Below the pieces are notes generated by a model. It did not search any database. It was not told the DNA's origin and saw only the letters and a program-made list of their open reading frames with translations. From Verrucomicrobiales bacterium (lineage in GTDB: Bacteria > Verrucomicrobiota > Verrucomicrobiia > Verrucomicrobiales > DEV007): DNA of 64,000 bases. The position numbers and the translations under genes are program-made. The stretch spans positions 1 through 64,000 of the forward strand of contig JAEUHH010000102.1 of NCBI GenBank assembly GCA_016795505.1, given 5' to 3'. How positions within the stretch are numbered: position 1 is the first letter of the stretch; every line of letters begins with the position of its first letter. Positions 17,232 to 25,235 of this stretch are shown in pieces.

Positions 17232-19385
17232 ATGAGTATCGAAACCATCAAGTGCCGGATCGGCACCCAGGAAGTGACCCTCGAGTCGGGCAAATACGCC
17301 AAATTGGCGGACGGCGCCGTGACCCTGCAGGTCGGAGAAACCATCGTGCTGGTCACGGCCGTCTCGGCCACCAGCGTCAAGGAAGGGCAGGATTTCTTCC
17401 CGCTCTCCGTCGAATACAAGGAAAAGGCCGCTGCTGCGGGCCGTTTTCCGGGCGGCTACTTCAAGCGCGAAGGCCGGCCGACCGAGAAGGAAATCCTTAC
17501 CTGCCGCATGACTGACCGTCCGCTGCGACCGCTCTTCCCGAAGGGCTACTACTACGACACCCAAGTCGTGGCCCTGCTGCTGAGTGCCGACGGTGAGAAC
17601 GACGCCGACATTCTGAGCATGAACGGCGCCTCCGCTGCCCTGCTCATCTCGGACATTCCCTTCGCCGGTCCCATCGGTGCCGTGCGTGTGGGCCGGGTGA
17701 ACGGCCAGTTCGTCGCCAACCCCACCTTCACCGAGCGCGCCGAGAGCGATCTCGACCTGGTCTATGCCGGTCTGCGCGACAAGGTGATCATGATCGAAGG
17801 CGCCGCCCAGGAGCTGACCGAGGCTGAGTTCAAAGCCGCCCTGGAGTTTGCCCAGCAGGCCATCCAGCCCGTGCTCGACGCCCAGGAAGAGCTGGCCCGC
17901 CGCGTGGGCAAAGCCAAGCGCGTCGTCGCCCTCAAGGACGTGCAGGACGACTTGCTGGAGATCGCCTACCAAGTCGCCGGCGACCGCATCGAGGACGCCC
18001 TCTACAAGCCCAGCAAGGTTGAGCGCGGCAAGGCCGTGAAGGCCCTGAAGGACGAAGTTGACGCCGCCATCAAGGCCAAATACCCCGAGGCCGGCTCCTT
18101 CGAGATCGGTCAGGCTTTCGATTATCTGCAAAAGAAGGCTTTCCGCATCAGCATTCTGGAGAAAGGCCATCGCTGCGACGGCCGCGACTCCGATACGATC
18201 CGCCCGCTGTCGGCCGAGATCGATCTGATGCCCCGCACCCACGGCTCGGCCCTGTTCGCCCGCGGTGAGACCCAGGCTCTGGCACTGGCGACCCTCGCGC
18301 CGCTGGACGAGAAGCAGTTCGTCGACAATTACGCCGGCGGCGAAGACACCAAGCGCTTCCTGTTGCACTACCACTTCCCGCCGTTCAGCGTGGGCGAGAC
18401 CGGCCGCATGGGTGGCCTGAATCGCCGCGAGATCGGCCACGGCGCCCTCGCCGAGCGCTCCATCGAGCCCATGCTGCCCGGTGAAGATGTTTTCCCCTAC
18501 GCCCTGCGCGTCACCAGCGAGGTGATGGAGTCCAATGGCTCCACCTCCATGGCCTCGGTCTGCTCCGGCACCATGGCCCTGCTCGCCGCCGGCGTGCCGA
18601 TGATCCGCCCTGTCGCCGGGATCTCCTGCGGCCTGGTCACCGAATACGACGAAGCCGGCACCCTGAAGCAGTACCGCACCCTGATCGACATCATCGGCAG
18701 CGAGGACCACTTCGGCGACATGGACTTCAAACTTTGCGGCACCAGCGAAGGCATTACCGGCTACCAGCTCGACCTCAAGCTGCCCGGCATCCCGCTGAGC
18801 ATCCTGTTCGAAGGCATCGACAAGGCCGCCAAAGGCCGCCTGCAGGTCCTCGACGTGATGAATGCCGTCATCTCCCAGCCGGCCAAGCTCAGTGAGCACG
18901 CGCCCCGCATCGAGACCGTGCAGATCGATCCCAGCAAGATTGGCGACCTCATCGGACCCGGCGGCAAGCACATCAAAGGCATCCAGGCCGAGACCGGCGC
19001 CGAGATCAGCATCGAGGACGACGGCCGCGTGCACATCTACGCCGCCAAGAAGGAAGCCCTCGAGCGCGCCATCGAACTGGTCCGCAACCGCACCGCCGAG
19101 ATCGAGATCGGCCGCATCTACCACGGCAAGATCGTCTCCGTGACCAACTTCGGCGCCTTCGTCGAAGTGCTGCCCGGCAAGGACGGCATGATCCACATCT
19201 CCGAGCTGGCCGACTTCCGCGTCGGTCGGGTCGAGGACGTCGTCAAGGTCGGTGACATGGTTTACGCCAAGTGCATCGGCATCGACGAGAAAGGCCGCGT
19301 CAAGATGAGCCGCAAAGCCGCCATGGCCGAGCGCGCCGTCGCCGCCGGCAAGGAACTCGGCAACGACGAAGAAGACCGCGGCTGA
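17232..19385 (+). CDS. pnp: Polyribonucleotide nucleotidyltransferase (PNPase)
   Basis: The product is 717 residues, the usual length. Two RNase PH domains are present: the first carries GRFPGGYFKREGRPTEKEIL, and the second RTHGSALFARGETQ and TGRMGGLNRREIGHG. A KH domain (SKIGDLIGPGGKHIKGI) is followed by a C-terminal S1 domain (GKIVSVTNFGAFVEVLPG). The enzyme degrades RNA 3' to 5' using phosphate and takes part in mRNA turnover. The start is the ATG at 17232, preceded by an A-rich stretch with little Shine-Dalgarno character. A strong intrinsic terminator follows at 19461-19520. Confidence 0.98.
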   Translation: MSIETIKCRIGTQEVTLESGKYAKLADGAVTLQVGETIVLVTAVSATSVKEGQDFFPLSVEYKEKAAAAGRFPGGYFKREGRPTEKEILTCRMTDRPLRPLFPKGYYYDTQVVALLLSADGENDADILSMNGASAALLISDIPFAGPIGAVRVGRVNGQFVANPTFTERAESDLDLVYAGLRDKVIMIEGAAQELTEAEFKAALEFAQQAIQPVLDAQEELARRVGKAKRVVALKDVQDDLLEIAYQVAGDRIEDALYKPSKVERGKAVKALKDEVDAAIKAKYPEAGSFEIGQAFDYLQKKAFRISILEKGHRCDGRDSDTIRPLSAEIDLMPRTHGSALFARGETQALALATLAPLDEKQFVDNYAGGEDTKRFLLHYHFPPFSVGETGRMGGLNRREIGHGALAERSIEPMLPGEDVFPYALRVTSEVMESNGSTSMASVCSGTMALLAAGVPMIRPVAGISCGLVTEYDEAGTLKQYRTLIDIIGSEDHFGDMDFKLCGTSEGITGYQLDLKLPGIPLSILFEGIDKAAKGRLQVLDVMNAVISQPAKLSEHAPRIETVQIDPSKIGDLIGPGGKHIKGIQAETGAEISIEDDGRVHIYAAKKEALERAIELVRNRTAEIEIGRIYHGKIVSVTNFGAFVEVLPGKDGMIHISELADFRVGRVEDVVKVGDMVYAKCIGIDEKGRVKMSRKAAMAERAVAAGKELGNDEEDRG

Positions 19386-19460
19386 TCCGTTCGCCCCGGC
19401 CTTCCCTCACCGCTGCGGGGAGCCCGTCATTCGGGCCGCCCCGCGGATCGGTCATTTTTG

Positions 19461-19520
19461 CGCCGCGATCGCTCCACTGCTGGTGGGAGCGGTCGCGGCG
19501 TTTGGGTTTTTGGTTTCTGA
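19461..19520 (+). terminator. Intrinsic terminator of pnp
   Basis: A 15-bp stem pairs CGCCGCGATCGCTCC at 19461-19475 with GGAGCGGTCGCGGCG at 19486-19500 across a 10-base loop. There is a single G-T type mismatch. The stem is followed directly by the T-rich run TTTGGGTTTTTGG. It lies about 75 bases after the pnp stop codon. Confidence 0.85.
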
Positions 19521-20021
19521 GGGCGCTAATCGTTATCGCCGACACCTTCACTCTGTGAAGCTGCCGCCTCGCAGGCGGCCTGATCCTCAGCGCCAATGCC
19601 TTTTGTGCGTTTAATGTGGAGCGACTCCTGCAGCTGTTCGCGGTGAAAGAGACTATTCATCGGCGGATAACTGCATTTTCGGACCTGATTGGTGGCGCGC
19701 CTCCCCCGGATGGTTCTCGATATCGTTCACTGGCTGAGCAGGATGAAGTCCCATGAGAGAGTCGCCATTTGGTGATTGTACGGTGGGTGGAAACCCGTGG
19801 ACGTCAGCGCCGAATCGATTTCGCAACGACTGGGCGGGAACTGTTCGCTTGCCGAGGGAATGGGAGAGAACGGGGGAGTCTCGGGATTGATTGAAGGAGG
19901 GTCCATTCTGGCCCAGTGTCGCCGGGTAGGCCTCGACACCGGGCGGTTTTCGCGGACATGAGTGTCTCTCACAAGACGTCCGGGTCGGTCACTGGGGTCC
20001 CATTGACCGCTGCGTTAAACC
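19521..20021. other. Gene-free stretch between pnp terminator and the biosynthetic cluster
   Basis: About 500 bases lie between the pnp terminator and the end of the minus-strand cluster. Two small perfect hairpins sit next to each other: CTTCACTCTGTGAAG at 19546-19560 and GCCGCCTCGCAGGCGGC at 19563-19579. The remaining sequence is less GC-rich than its neighbours and I recognise no gene in it; short open frames on both strands show no family features. Confidence 0.4.
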
Positions 20022-20885
20022 TCACCGACGAGCCAGCACGAACGTCTGCAAGCCGGTGGCATCGTGGCTGAATGTCACGTTCGACCAATGCATCTCTGAG
20101 AAGATGGCGCGCACTTCGTCGACATTGCGGTAGTGGGTGTCAAGTTCGAAGGCCCGGAGCAAATAGTCGCTGCCCTCTTCGCGGTTGGTGGCGCTAGTGA
20201 AAAAAACGCCACCCGGTCGTAGAACGTCAAACACGCAGCGGTAAAATACCCGCAACTGGATGTCGTCGAGGAATTCGCCGAGACCGGTGCTGACCACGAT
20301 GTCCTGCGGTGGTTCGGGATAATCGGATTTGTTGAGCGCGTCGCCACGTCGAAACTCGGCGCGGGCGAGCATCCCGGGCATCTCGGTAGCGAGATGCACC
20401 CGGGCGGCGTCCAATACGACTGGATCAATGTCCATGCCAACGTAACGGAGCGCCGCTACGTCGCCACTGAGGCGGGAAATGTCCCTGGGAATTCCACAAG
20501 GTATGGCGAGTACGCTGACCGTTTCCTCATGACCCACGATGTCGAGCGCCTTGCGGATGACGCGCTCCGATTCCACGGCACGTTGCCGCATTCCTTGTGC
20601 GGCTCGAGTATTGAGCAGCACGCGGTCAAGAATTGCGCCGATGAGGCAACGACCCGAGGCGCGGTTCCTGTAAAGGTGGTCAGCGAAGCGATAACTGCCG
20701 CTGTGATCGATGGCTTCGCGGGCGAGATCGCTCAATCGCATGAGCCAATAGATGGGAATGAGGTGCCACCGACCGTCGCGGCGGAATTTGGCGACGAGAT
20801 TGCCGGTGCGGCGTGTCAGATTGTGCGGCCGAAAGTCAGCCACCGACCCGGCCGAGGCCGGGGAGTTCGTTAATGCGGTGTTCAT
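20022..20885 (-). CDS. Class I SAM-dependent methyltransferase (last gene of carrier-protein cluster)
   Basis: The product is 287 residues from the ATG at 20885, or 293 from 20903. The SAM-binding region is recognisable around VLAIPCGIPRDIS (motif I), YVGMDIDPVVLDAA (motif II with the acidic residue), DIVVSTGLGEFLDD (motif IV) and VFDVLRPGGVFFTSA (post-motif region). The usual E/DxGxGxG of motif I is replaced by IPCGIPRD, as in a divergent class I subgroup. The gene overlaps the end of the upstream diiron gene by about 50 bases, so translation is probably coupled. By context it should methylate the cluster product or a carrier-bound intermediate; the acceptor cannot be read from sequence. Confidence 0.8.
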   Translation of the reverse strand: MNTALTNSPASAGSVADFRPHNLTRRTGNLVAKFRRDGRWHLIPIYWLMRLSDLAREAIDHSGSYRFADHLYRNRASGRCLIGAILDRVLLNTRAAQGMRQRAVESERVIRKALDIVGHEETVSVLAIPCGIPRDISRLSGDVAALRYVGMDIDPVVLDAARVHLATEMPGMLARAEFRRGDALNKSDYPEPPQDIVVSTGLGEFLDDIQLRVFYRCVFDVLRPGGVFFTSATNREEGSDYLLRAFELDTHYRNVDEVRAIFSEMHWSNVTFSHDATGLQTFVLARR

Positions 20886-21393
20886 AAGGTTGGATTTCGT
20901 CAAAAACTTGCTGGTCGATAATACGGAAACGTTTTAGGCAGGCGGCGGCTCCAGGCCGGCCGCGGAGCCAGCCCGCCACCCATCCGAGATGGTCTCTTTC
21001 ATCATCAATCATGCGGGCCAGCGCTTCCCGAACGGGTTCGGGCTGGTCGGCTTCGTTTAACTCATCCTGGAACCGTTGATGCACGCGCCGCTCGAAAATT
21101 TGAGTGAAGCACAACACTTCGAGCAACGAAGCCGGTGGTCCGCTATGACTCAGGAAAAAACTCTGATAGCTGCGATGAATGCGTATATGGGGCATGCCGC
21201 AGCGATGGATGGCGTCGGCCCAGAGGCGGGCATGCTCGGCCTCCTCGGCGGCATGGCGGGTAAGTCGTCTGCAAAGTTCTCCGTCCTCCGCCAGTCCGGC
21301 CATGCGGCCCAGCAGTAGGGCTCCTTCTAGTTCACTTTGGCGATACCAGTTCAGCCGCCAGGCGAGATTGTCTTTCGTGTTCATGACTTTCAC
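20836..21393 (-). CDS. Ferritin-like diiron protein 2 of the carrier-protein cluster
   Basis: The product is 185 residues from a GTG at 21393 whose bases overlap the upstream TGA, or 182 from an ATG at 21384. The sequence is helical and shows a complete four-helix diiron pattern: Glu23 in SELEGALL, E51-x-x-H54 in EEAEHARLW, Glu101 in QIFERRVHQRF, and E132-x-x-H135 in DDERDHLGW. This resembles MiaE- and rubrerythrin-related ferritin-like enzymes that activate O2. Its place between another diiron-like protein and a methyltransferase suggests oxygenation of a carrier-bound or released intermediate. The substrate is unknown; an iron-storage role is unlikely in this operon. Confidence 0.75.
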   Translation of the reverse strand: MKVMNTKDNLAWRLNWYRQSELEGALLLGRMAGLAEDGELCRRLTRHAAEEAEHARLWADAIHRCGMPHIRIHRSYQSFFLSHSGPPASLLEVLCFTQIFERRVHQRFQDELNEADQPEPVREALARMIDDERDHLGWVAGWLRGRPGAAACLKRFRIIDQQVFDEIQPYEHRINELPGLGRVGG

Positions 21394-22106
21394 GCGGCTT
21401 GGATGTCGGCGAGCCTGCTGGACATTTTTCTGCCGGTCAGTCGCTCGATCTTACGGTTGATGGCCAGGATGGCGGCAAAATCGTTTTTCTGAGCCACTGG
21501 TGTGGTGGGCAGGACCAACTCGCCGATGTGCTGGAAATGGATCGCTTCATCGAGCACATCGTCGATCTCCTCGGGATGGTGCGCCAAGCGCAGCGCGAGC
21601 AGATCGCATCCGAACTGGCAGTGCCGCACCTCATCCTTCGCGACGAGATGCAGGATGTGGGCGAGCACCGGGTCCAGCGCCTGTTTTGCGTCCTTAAAGA
21701 AGTGATGGGCGGCGAAGTGTTCGCTCATAAGATACCGCGTCAACAGACGGGCAGGATGGTCAAAGTGCAGGCCAGTCTGGCGGCGGCGGATGGCCACGAC
21801 TTCCTCATCCCGAATCGGCCGGTAATCCACAGCGGCGAGATACTGGGCAAAAACGTGAAAATGCTTGTAGCTCTCGTATAGCTGGACGCTGAAGATGGCG
21901 GTGCTTGTGACACAATCCCACATCAGGTCCAGCACGCGGGGAGTGAAGATGGGAAAAAAGGACTCGATCAACGCCGAGTCTCGGACGCGGTCCAGCAAGT
22001 CGGGCTGTGAGAGTGAGAGTCCGGGCTGGATGTCGTCCCAAGCGATGTCGGTGTCGAGAATCCAGCGGGTCATCTCTGATGTGGTCAGGTAATCTCCGTA
22101 GTTCAT
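21390..22106 (-). CDS. Ferritin-like/AurF-like diiron protein 1 of the carrier-protein cluster
   Basis: The product is 238 residues, all-helical by composition. Candidate metal ligands are Glu78 and His82 in LYESYKHFHVF, Glu129 and His134 in SEHFAAHHFF, and E159-x-x-H162 in AKDEVRHCQFGCDLL. The last motif is the clearest and is typical of diiron oxygenases such as AurF-type N-oxygenases and ferritin-like proteins. The start ATG at 22106 overlaps the carrier-protein stop as ATGA. Next to an amino acid:carrier-protein ligase, a reasonable guess is oxidation of a carrier-bound aminoacyl group, for example at nitrogen or carbon. The assignment to a named family is tentative. Confidence 0.6.
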   Translation of the reverse strand: MNYGDYLTTSEMTRWILDTDIAWDDIQPGLSLSQPDLLDRVRDSALIESFFPIFTPRVLDLMWDCVTSTAIFSVQLYESYKHFHVFAQYLAAVDYRPIRDEEVVAIRRRQTGLHFDHPARLLTRYLMSEHFAAHHFFKDAKQALDPVLAHILHLVAKDEVRHCQFGCDLLALRLAHHPEEIDDVLDEAIHFQHIGELVLPTTPVAQKNDFAAILAINRKIERLTGRKMSSRLADIQAA

Positions 22107-22345
22107 TGTGTCGTCACGGTGGTGATTTTTTGGGCGATGACGCCGGTCAGGGTGTCGAGCGTCATGGTGGGTGAAAATTCAGATTCGGCGATGCGCACTC
22201 CGAACTCCTCATGGATCGCACAGAGCAGTTCCACCGTGTCCATGCTGTCTAGGCCGAGTTCGTGTAGGGGAGTTTCTGCGCGAAATTGAGGCGCGAGGCG
22301 CGGCAGACAATGCCGCAGGTGGTCGAGTATTTCTTTGGTGTTCAT
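22103..22345 (-). CDS. Acyl/aminoacyl carrier protein 2
   Basis: The product is 80 residues with the carrier-protein fold signature: an N-terminal helix, then LHELGLDSMDTVELLCAI, where the Ser of DSM is the phosphopantetheine site. It starts with an ATGA overlap on the ligase gene immediately upstream. That adjacency makes it the most likely acceptor of the amino acid activated by the ligase. It needs a phosphopantetheinyl transferase, and none is visible in the window. Confidence 0.9.
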   Translation of the reverse strand: MNTKEILDHLRHCLPRLAPQFRAETPLHELGLDSMDTVELLCAIHEEFGVRIAESEFSPTMTLDTLTGVIAQKITTVTTQ

Positions 22346-23061
22346 CTCAGTGAAGATGCGGTAACCCAGCGTTCCAGCCCGAATGCCACGCAGGCACTGT
22401 GGGCGGGCTTCCCATCGGTCAGGGATATTTGAAAGCGCCCCCCGAAAAAATCGCGGTGGCGGTTGATGCTCGCGATCGACAGCCCATCGGCCAGTGTGAA
22501 CTCAATCTTTGTCTTCAGCAGGCGCTGCAGCGCTGCCTTGGCACGCGACTTCGTTTGGGGTAGGAAGAAGGGATCAGTCGCCTCCTCCCACCCACCTTCG
22601 ATGCCGAGTTCGCGTGCCAGTCGCCCGATATCGTCCCGCATCGTGCCAAGTCTGCGGTCGATCCACTGTGGAGCGCCAATGAAGATCAGTTCACGCATCT
22701 GAAATTCAATCTGTCGGCGGCCTGGCATTAGCGTGGCGGGATCTTCGCGTCGGAAGCAACGCCCTCGGGCGGCCAAGACTATCCCGCCTTCCGGGTCCGT
22801 CAGCGTATGCCGATGTAGCGAAGCGTAAGCATGATAGCAGACCGCGGGGGATAGATCGTAGTCCGTGGCGGCGAGATGTTCGACCGGCCATCCCGGTCGC
22901 TCGTTGGCTGCTGCCGTCATGAGGAGATGGGGGAATGATTCATAGTAACCGGCCAGCCGCAGGGTGGTCCGCGGAATCAGCGCTGGCCAATCTTTCTCTT
23001 CGGCTTCAAGGCCCAGTGACCAGTCACGCAATCGGGCATCAATGGTTTCAATGGGATTCAT
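22342..23061 (-). CDS. Amino acid:[carrier protein] ligase (atypical seryl-tRNA-synthetase-like, class II aaRS fold)
   Basis: The product is 239 residues with a class II aaRS catalytic core and no tRNA-binding domain. Motif 2 is GRCFRREDP (residues 100-108) and motif 3 is ACVAFGLERW (223-232). Cys75, Glu124 and Cys224 are spaced like the three zinc ligands of methanogen-type SerRS and of the characterised Bradyrhizobium amino acid:carrier-protein ligases. Those enzymes activate a small amino acid such as glycine or alanine and load it onto the phosphopantetheine of a stand-alone carrier protein. The gene lies between two carrier-protein genes with 4-bp overlaps on each side, which supports this role strongly. 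Amino acid identity cannot be read here. Confidence 0.85.
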   Translation of the reverse strand: MNPIETIDARLRDWSLGLEAEEKDWPALIPRTTLRLAGYYESFPHLLMTAAANERPGWPVEHLAATDYDLSPAVCYHAYASLHRHTLTDPEGGIVLAARGRCFRREDPATLMPGRRQIEFQMRELIFIGAPQWIDRRLGTMRDDIGRLARELGIEGGWEEATDPFFLPQTKSRAKAALQRLLKTKIEFTLADGLSIASINRHRDFFGGRFQISLTDGKPAHSACVAFGLERWVTASSLR

Positions 23062-23324
23062 GTGAACGCGTCTAAAATGGTGGAAATGCTATGGAAGTGT
23101 TTCATGTTGACCAGATGATCAGGAACCGGCATGCCAGTGTGCTCCTCGATCGTGCCGATCAGGTGTAGGATGGCGAGGCTGTCAACGATGCCGTGCTCGA
23201 AAAGTGGCGTGTCGCTTGTAACCGCCGAGTAGACTCGCGATGGACGCAGCGCGGGAAGCACTTCATTCACGAGACGAAGCAGGGCGCTTTCAAGCTCGGG
23301 CGTGGATGTGTCGGTGGAGGACAT
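23058..23324 (-). CDS. Acyl carrier protein 1
   Basis: The product is 88 residues from the ATG at 23324; an ATG at 23336 is an alternative. The recognisable core is LFEHGIVDSLAILHLIGTIEE, with the phosphopantetheine Ser in VDSL, followed by VPDHLVNMKHFHSISTILDAF. The open frame extends much further upstream, but that part is the out-of-frame reading of the SDR gene. The start overlaps the SDR 3' end by about 35 bases, and the stop overlaps the ligase start as ATGA. The divergent sequence relative to carrier protein 2 suggests a different partner, possibly the KAS III-like protein or the reductase. Confidence 0.85.
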   Translation of the reverse strand: MSSTDTSTPELESALLRLVNEVLPALRPSRVYSAVTSDTPLFEHGIVDSLAILHLIGTIEEHTGMPVPDHLVNMKHFHSISTILDAFT

Positions 23325-24249
23325 AGCGGGTGACATGTGAAACAAGTGTGCGCCAGTCAGAGTGCGCAGGTTCGCAAATGGCGTCTGCGCCCGCCGTGTC
23401 ATAGATGCGGGGGAATGACAGGGCTGGGAGAAAGTACTTCGCGTCGGAGAGTACGCGCTGGAACAACAGATCTCCGCTCTGCGCCACCGTCTCCCCGAAC
23501 AGGGCGAACGTCTTTCCATCCACCAGCTCCGGAGGCATGATCGAGCCACGCCGCCACGTGGCGGACAGGCCCGCGAACTCCCCTGCCAGGTGTGCGAGGA
23601 GCTCCCCCAAGGCAGGAGCACGGAGCCCCGCGCACGCGTGCAGAACCGGTGGGACATCTCGTGCCAGAGCTGCCGCTACGATCAGCCGCCCTGCATGTTC
23701 GGTTGAAATCAGATCGACTTTCGCCTCTGCGCTGCCCGGTATCATGGGGACCAGGCCCTTCCACAGCCAAAACAGCAGGTGATGAAGCGCGCCCGGCCGA
23801 AGCACACGCCCGTCTGTCTCGCCCCCGGCCGCCGTCGAGAGTCTTACGATCGTAGACGGCAACCTGCTCCTGGCGACCAAATCCTCGGCTTCCCATTTAC
23901 TACGTTCGTAATCATTCACGAATCTCGATGGTCGGGGCAATGGGGCCTCGTGGATCAGACCGGAGGCTGCGCCGCAAACGCAGGCTGTGCTGATATGCAC
24001 GAAACGCCGCAGCCGTGGACAAGCCTCCGCGAAATCGAGCAATTTTTTCGTCAACAACACGTTTGCCGAATGCAATTCCTCCCACGGCGCGCGAAACGCG
24101 GTCAATGCCGCGCAGTGAATGATGATCTCGCAGTCCTTCGCTGCTACGGGATCGTCGCCGCGAGCTAGTTCCACCACCCGATATCCGCGCAACTGCCGGG
24201 CGACTTCGCTTCCGATGTTGCCTGTTACTCCGGTCAGCAAAATGGTCAT
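23290..24249 (-). CDS. Thioester-reductase-like NAD(P)-dependent SDR (epimerase/NAD_binding_4 type)
   Basis: The product is 319 residues from the ATG at 24249, which overlaps the KAS III-like stop as ATGA; a longer frame to 24291 adds unconserved residues. The N-terminus is an extended-SDR Rossmann motif (ILLTGVTGNIGSEVARQL), followed by VHISTACVCG and the catalytic YERSK (YxxxK). The layout resembles stand-alone versions of the terminal reductase domains of NRPS and carboxylic acid reductases. In this cluster it could release a carrier-bound acyl or aminoacyl chain as aldehyde or alcohol. A plain sugar-epimerase-like dehydrogenase is the alternative. Confidence 0.8.
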   Translation of the reverse strand: MTILLTGVTGNIGSEVARQLRGYRVVELARGDDPVAAKDCEIIIHCAALTAFRAPWEELHSANVLLTKKLLDFAEACPRLRRFVHISTACVCGAASGLIHEAPLPRPSRFVNDYERSKWEAEDLVARSRLPSTIVRLSTAAGGETDGRVLRPGALHHLLFWLWKGLVPMIPGSAEAKVDLISTEHAGRLIVAAALARDVPPVLHACAGLRAPALGELLAHLAGEFAGLSATWRRGSIMPPELVDGKTFALFGETVAQSGDLLFQRVLSDAKYFLPALSFPRIYDTAGADAICEPAHSDWRTLVSHVTRYVLHRHIHARA

Positions 24250-25235
24250 GATAGCACGAGGTCGGTGGTTTCCAACAGCATCGCGGACCAACTCGATCCG
24301 AATCCGTAAGCAAAGAGTAGTACCCTCATACCCGGCCGTAGGATTCCCGCAGCGAAAGCTTGCTCGAGGTACAGAAAGCTGTCCGCCGATATCGTGTGTC
24401 CGAATCGCACCGTGGGCGCGAACAAGCGATCCTCGGCAATGGAGCAGAGGCGCATCAGGATAGGCCAGGACAGTGCGTTCACTCCCGTGGGAATTACCAG
24501 GTCGACATCCCTCGGACGACAGCCCGACTGACTGAGTGTTTGCCGAATCGTTGCTGCGGCGGTGGGGAAATATGCCGCTACGATCTCACTCTGGCGGTTC
24601 GGCACATCCCAATACCAGCCTTTTGATACTTGATGCTGGCCCAGCCAACGATAGCGGGCATTTTCACGAGAGACGACCACCGCGCTAGCGGCGTCGCTGA
24701 TCACATTGTAGAGCACCTCGCGACCCGCGCCCGGAGGAAATGCATCAGCGCCCACGCAGAGTATGTGATTCAGCGCGGGCTCGGCTAGGAGCAGCGCTCG
24801 GGCCTGCCGCAGCGCCGCGAACATGCCCGCGCAGCCCTGCTGCGCTATTCCGCAGACGAAGGCCCTTTCAAGTCCCAATTCCTCCTGAGCCCAACTCCCT
24901 CGGTAGCAAAACTGACTGAGCAATGGATCGGCTTCTGGGTGGGTGCTGGCCCGGCCATGCCCGTCAGGCAGAGATCCTGCCCAGAACAGCGCGTCTATAT
25001 CGTCCGCCCGGAGCCCGGCTTCCGCGATCACCGCCCCCGCTGCCTTCACGGCGAGTGCGGAAACGTCATCACAAATCCAGGCGCCATCGAATCCGAAAGC
25101 AGTTAGATTCTCTGCGGGGGACAGATTACGCAGTTCGCTGAGAGGAACGTAACGATCAGGCAGCAATGATCGATGCGCGCGAAGGCCAATCGAGGATATG
25201 AGTTTGCCGGAGCCGACATTATTCATGACGGCCAT
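24246..25235 (-). CDS. KAS III-like (FabH-fold) enzyme with altered catalytic triad
   Basis: The product is 329 residues with a thiolase-fold N-terminal half and a C-terminal FabH-type end (MRVLLFAYGFGSSWSAMLLE). The nucleophile is Cys135 in QQGCAG. The His of the family PHQAN motif is Thr250 (IPTGVNALS) and the Asn of GNT is His280 (FGHTISADS). Loss of the standard Cys-His-Asn triad argues against ordinary decarboxylative condensation and for acyl transfer, as seen in some KAS III-like acyltransferases, or an unusual condensation. It is the first gene of the minus-strand cluster. A second in-frame ATG lies at 25226. Confidence 0.8.
   Translation of the reverse strand: MAVMNNVGSGKLISSIGLRAHRSLLPDRYVPLSELRNLSPAENLTAFGFDGAWICDDVSALAVKAAGAVIAEAGLRADDIDALFWAGSLPDGHGRASTHPEADPLLSQFCYRGSWAQEELGLERAFVCGIAQQGCAGMFAALRQARALLLAEPALNHILCVGADAFPPGAGREVLYNVISDAASAVVVSRENARYRWLGQHQVSKGWYWDVPNRQSEIVAAYFPTAAATIRQTLSQSGCRPRDVDLVIPTGVNALSWPILMRLCSIAEDRLFAPTVRFGHTISADSFLYLEQAFAAGILRPGMRVLLFAYGFGSSWSAMLLETTDLVLS

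Noticed and set aside
17205-19196. Long frame antisense to pnp
   Set aside because: pnp is unmistakable on the plus strand; the antisense frame is a compositional shadow rich in Gly, Asp and Val.
19776-19961. Small ORF in the gap after pnp
   Set aside because: No ribosome-binding sequence or family features; similar short frames occur on both strands of the same gap.
22342-23061. Seryl-tRNA synthetase
   Set aside because: The protein is only 239 residues, lacks any tRNA-binding domain and lies between two carrier-protein genes, which fits the amino acid:carrier-protein ligases.
20022-25235. Fatty acid synthesis operon
   Set aside because: A KAS III-like gene and carrier proteins are present, but fabD, fabG, fabF and fabZ are missing and the KAS III triad is altered. 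The ligase, oxygenases and methyltransferase point to secondary metabolism.
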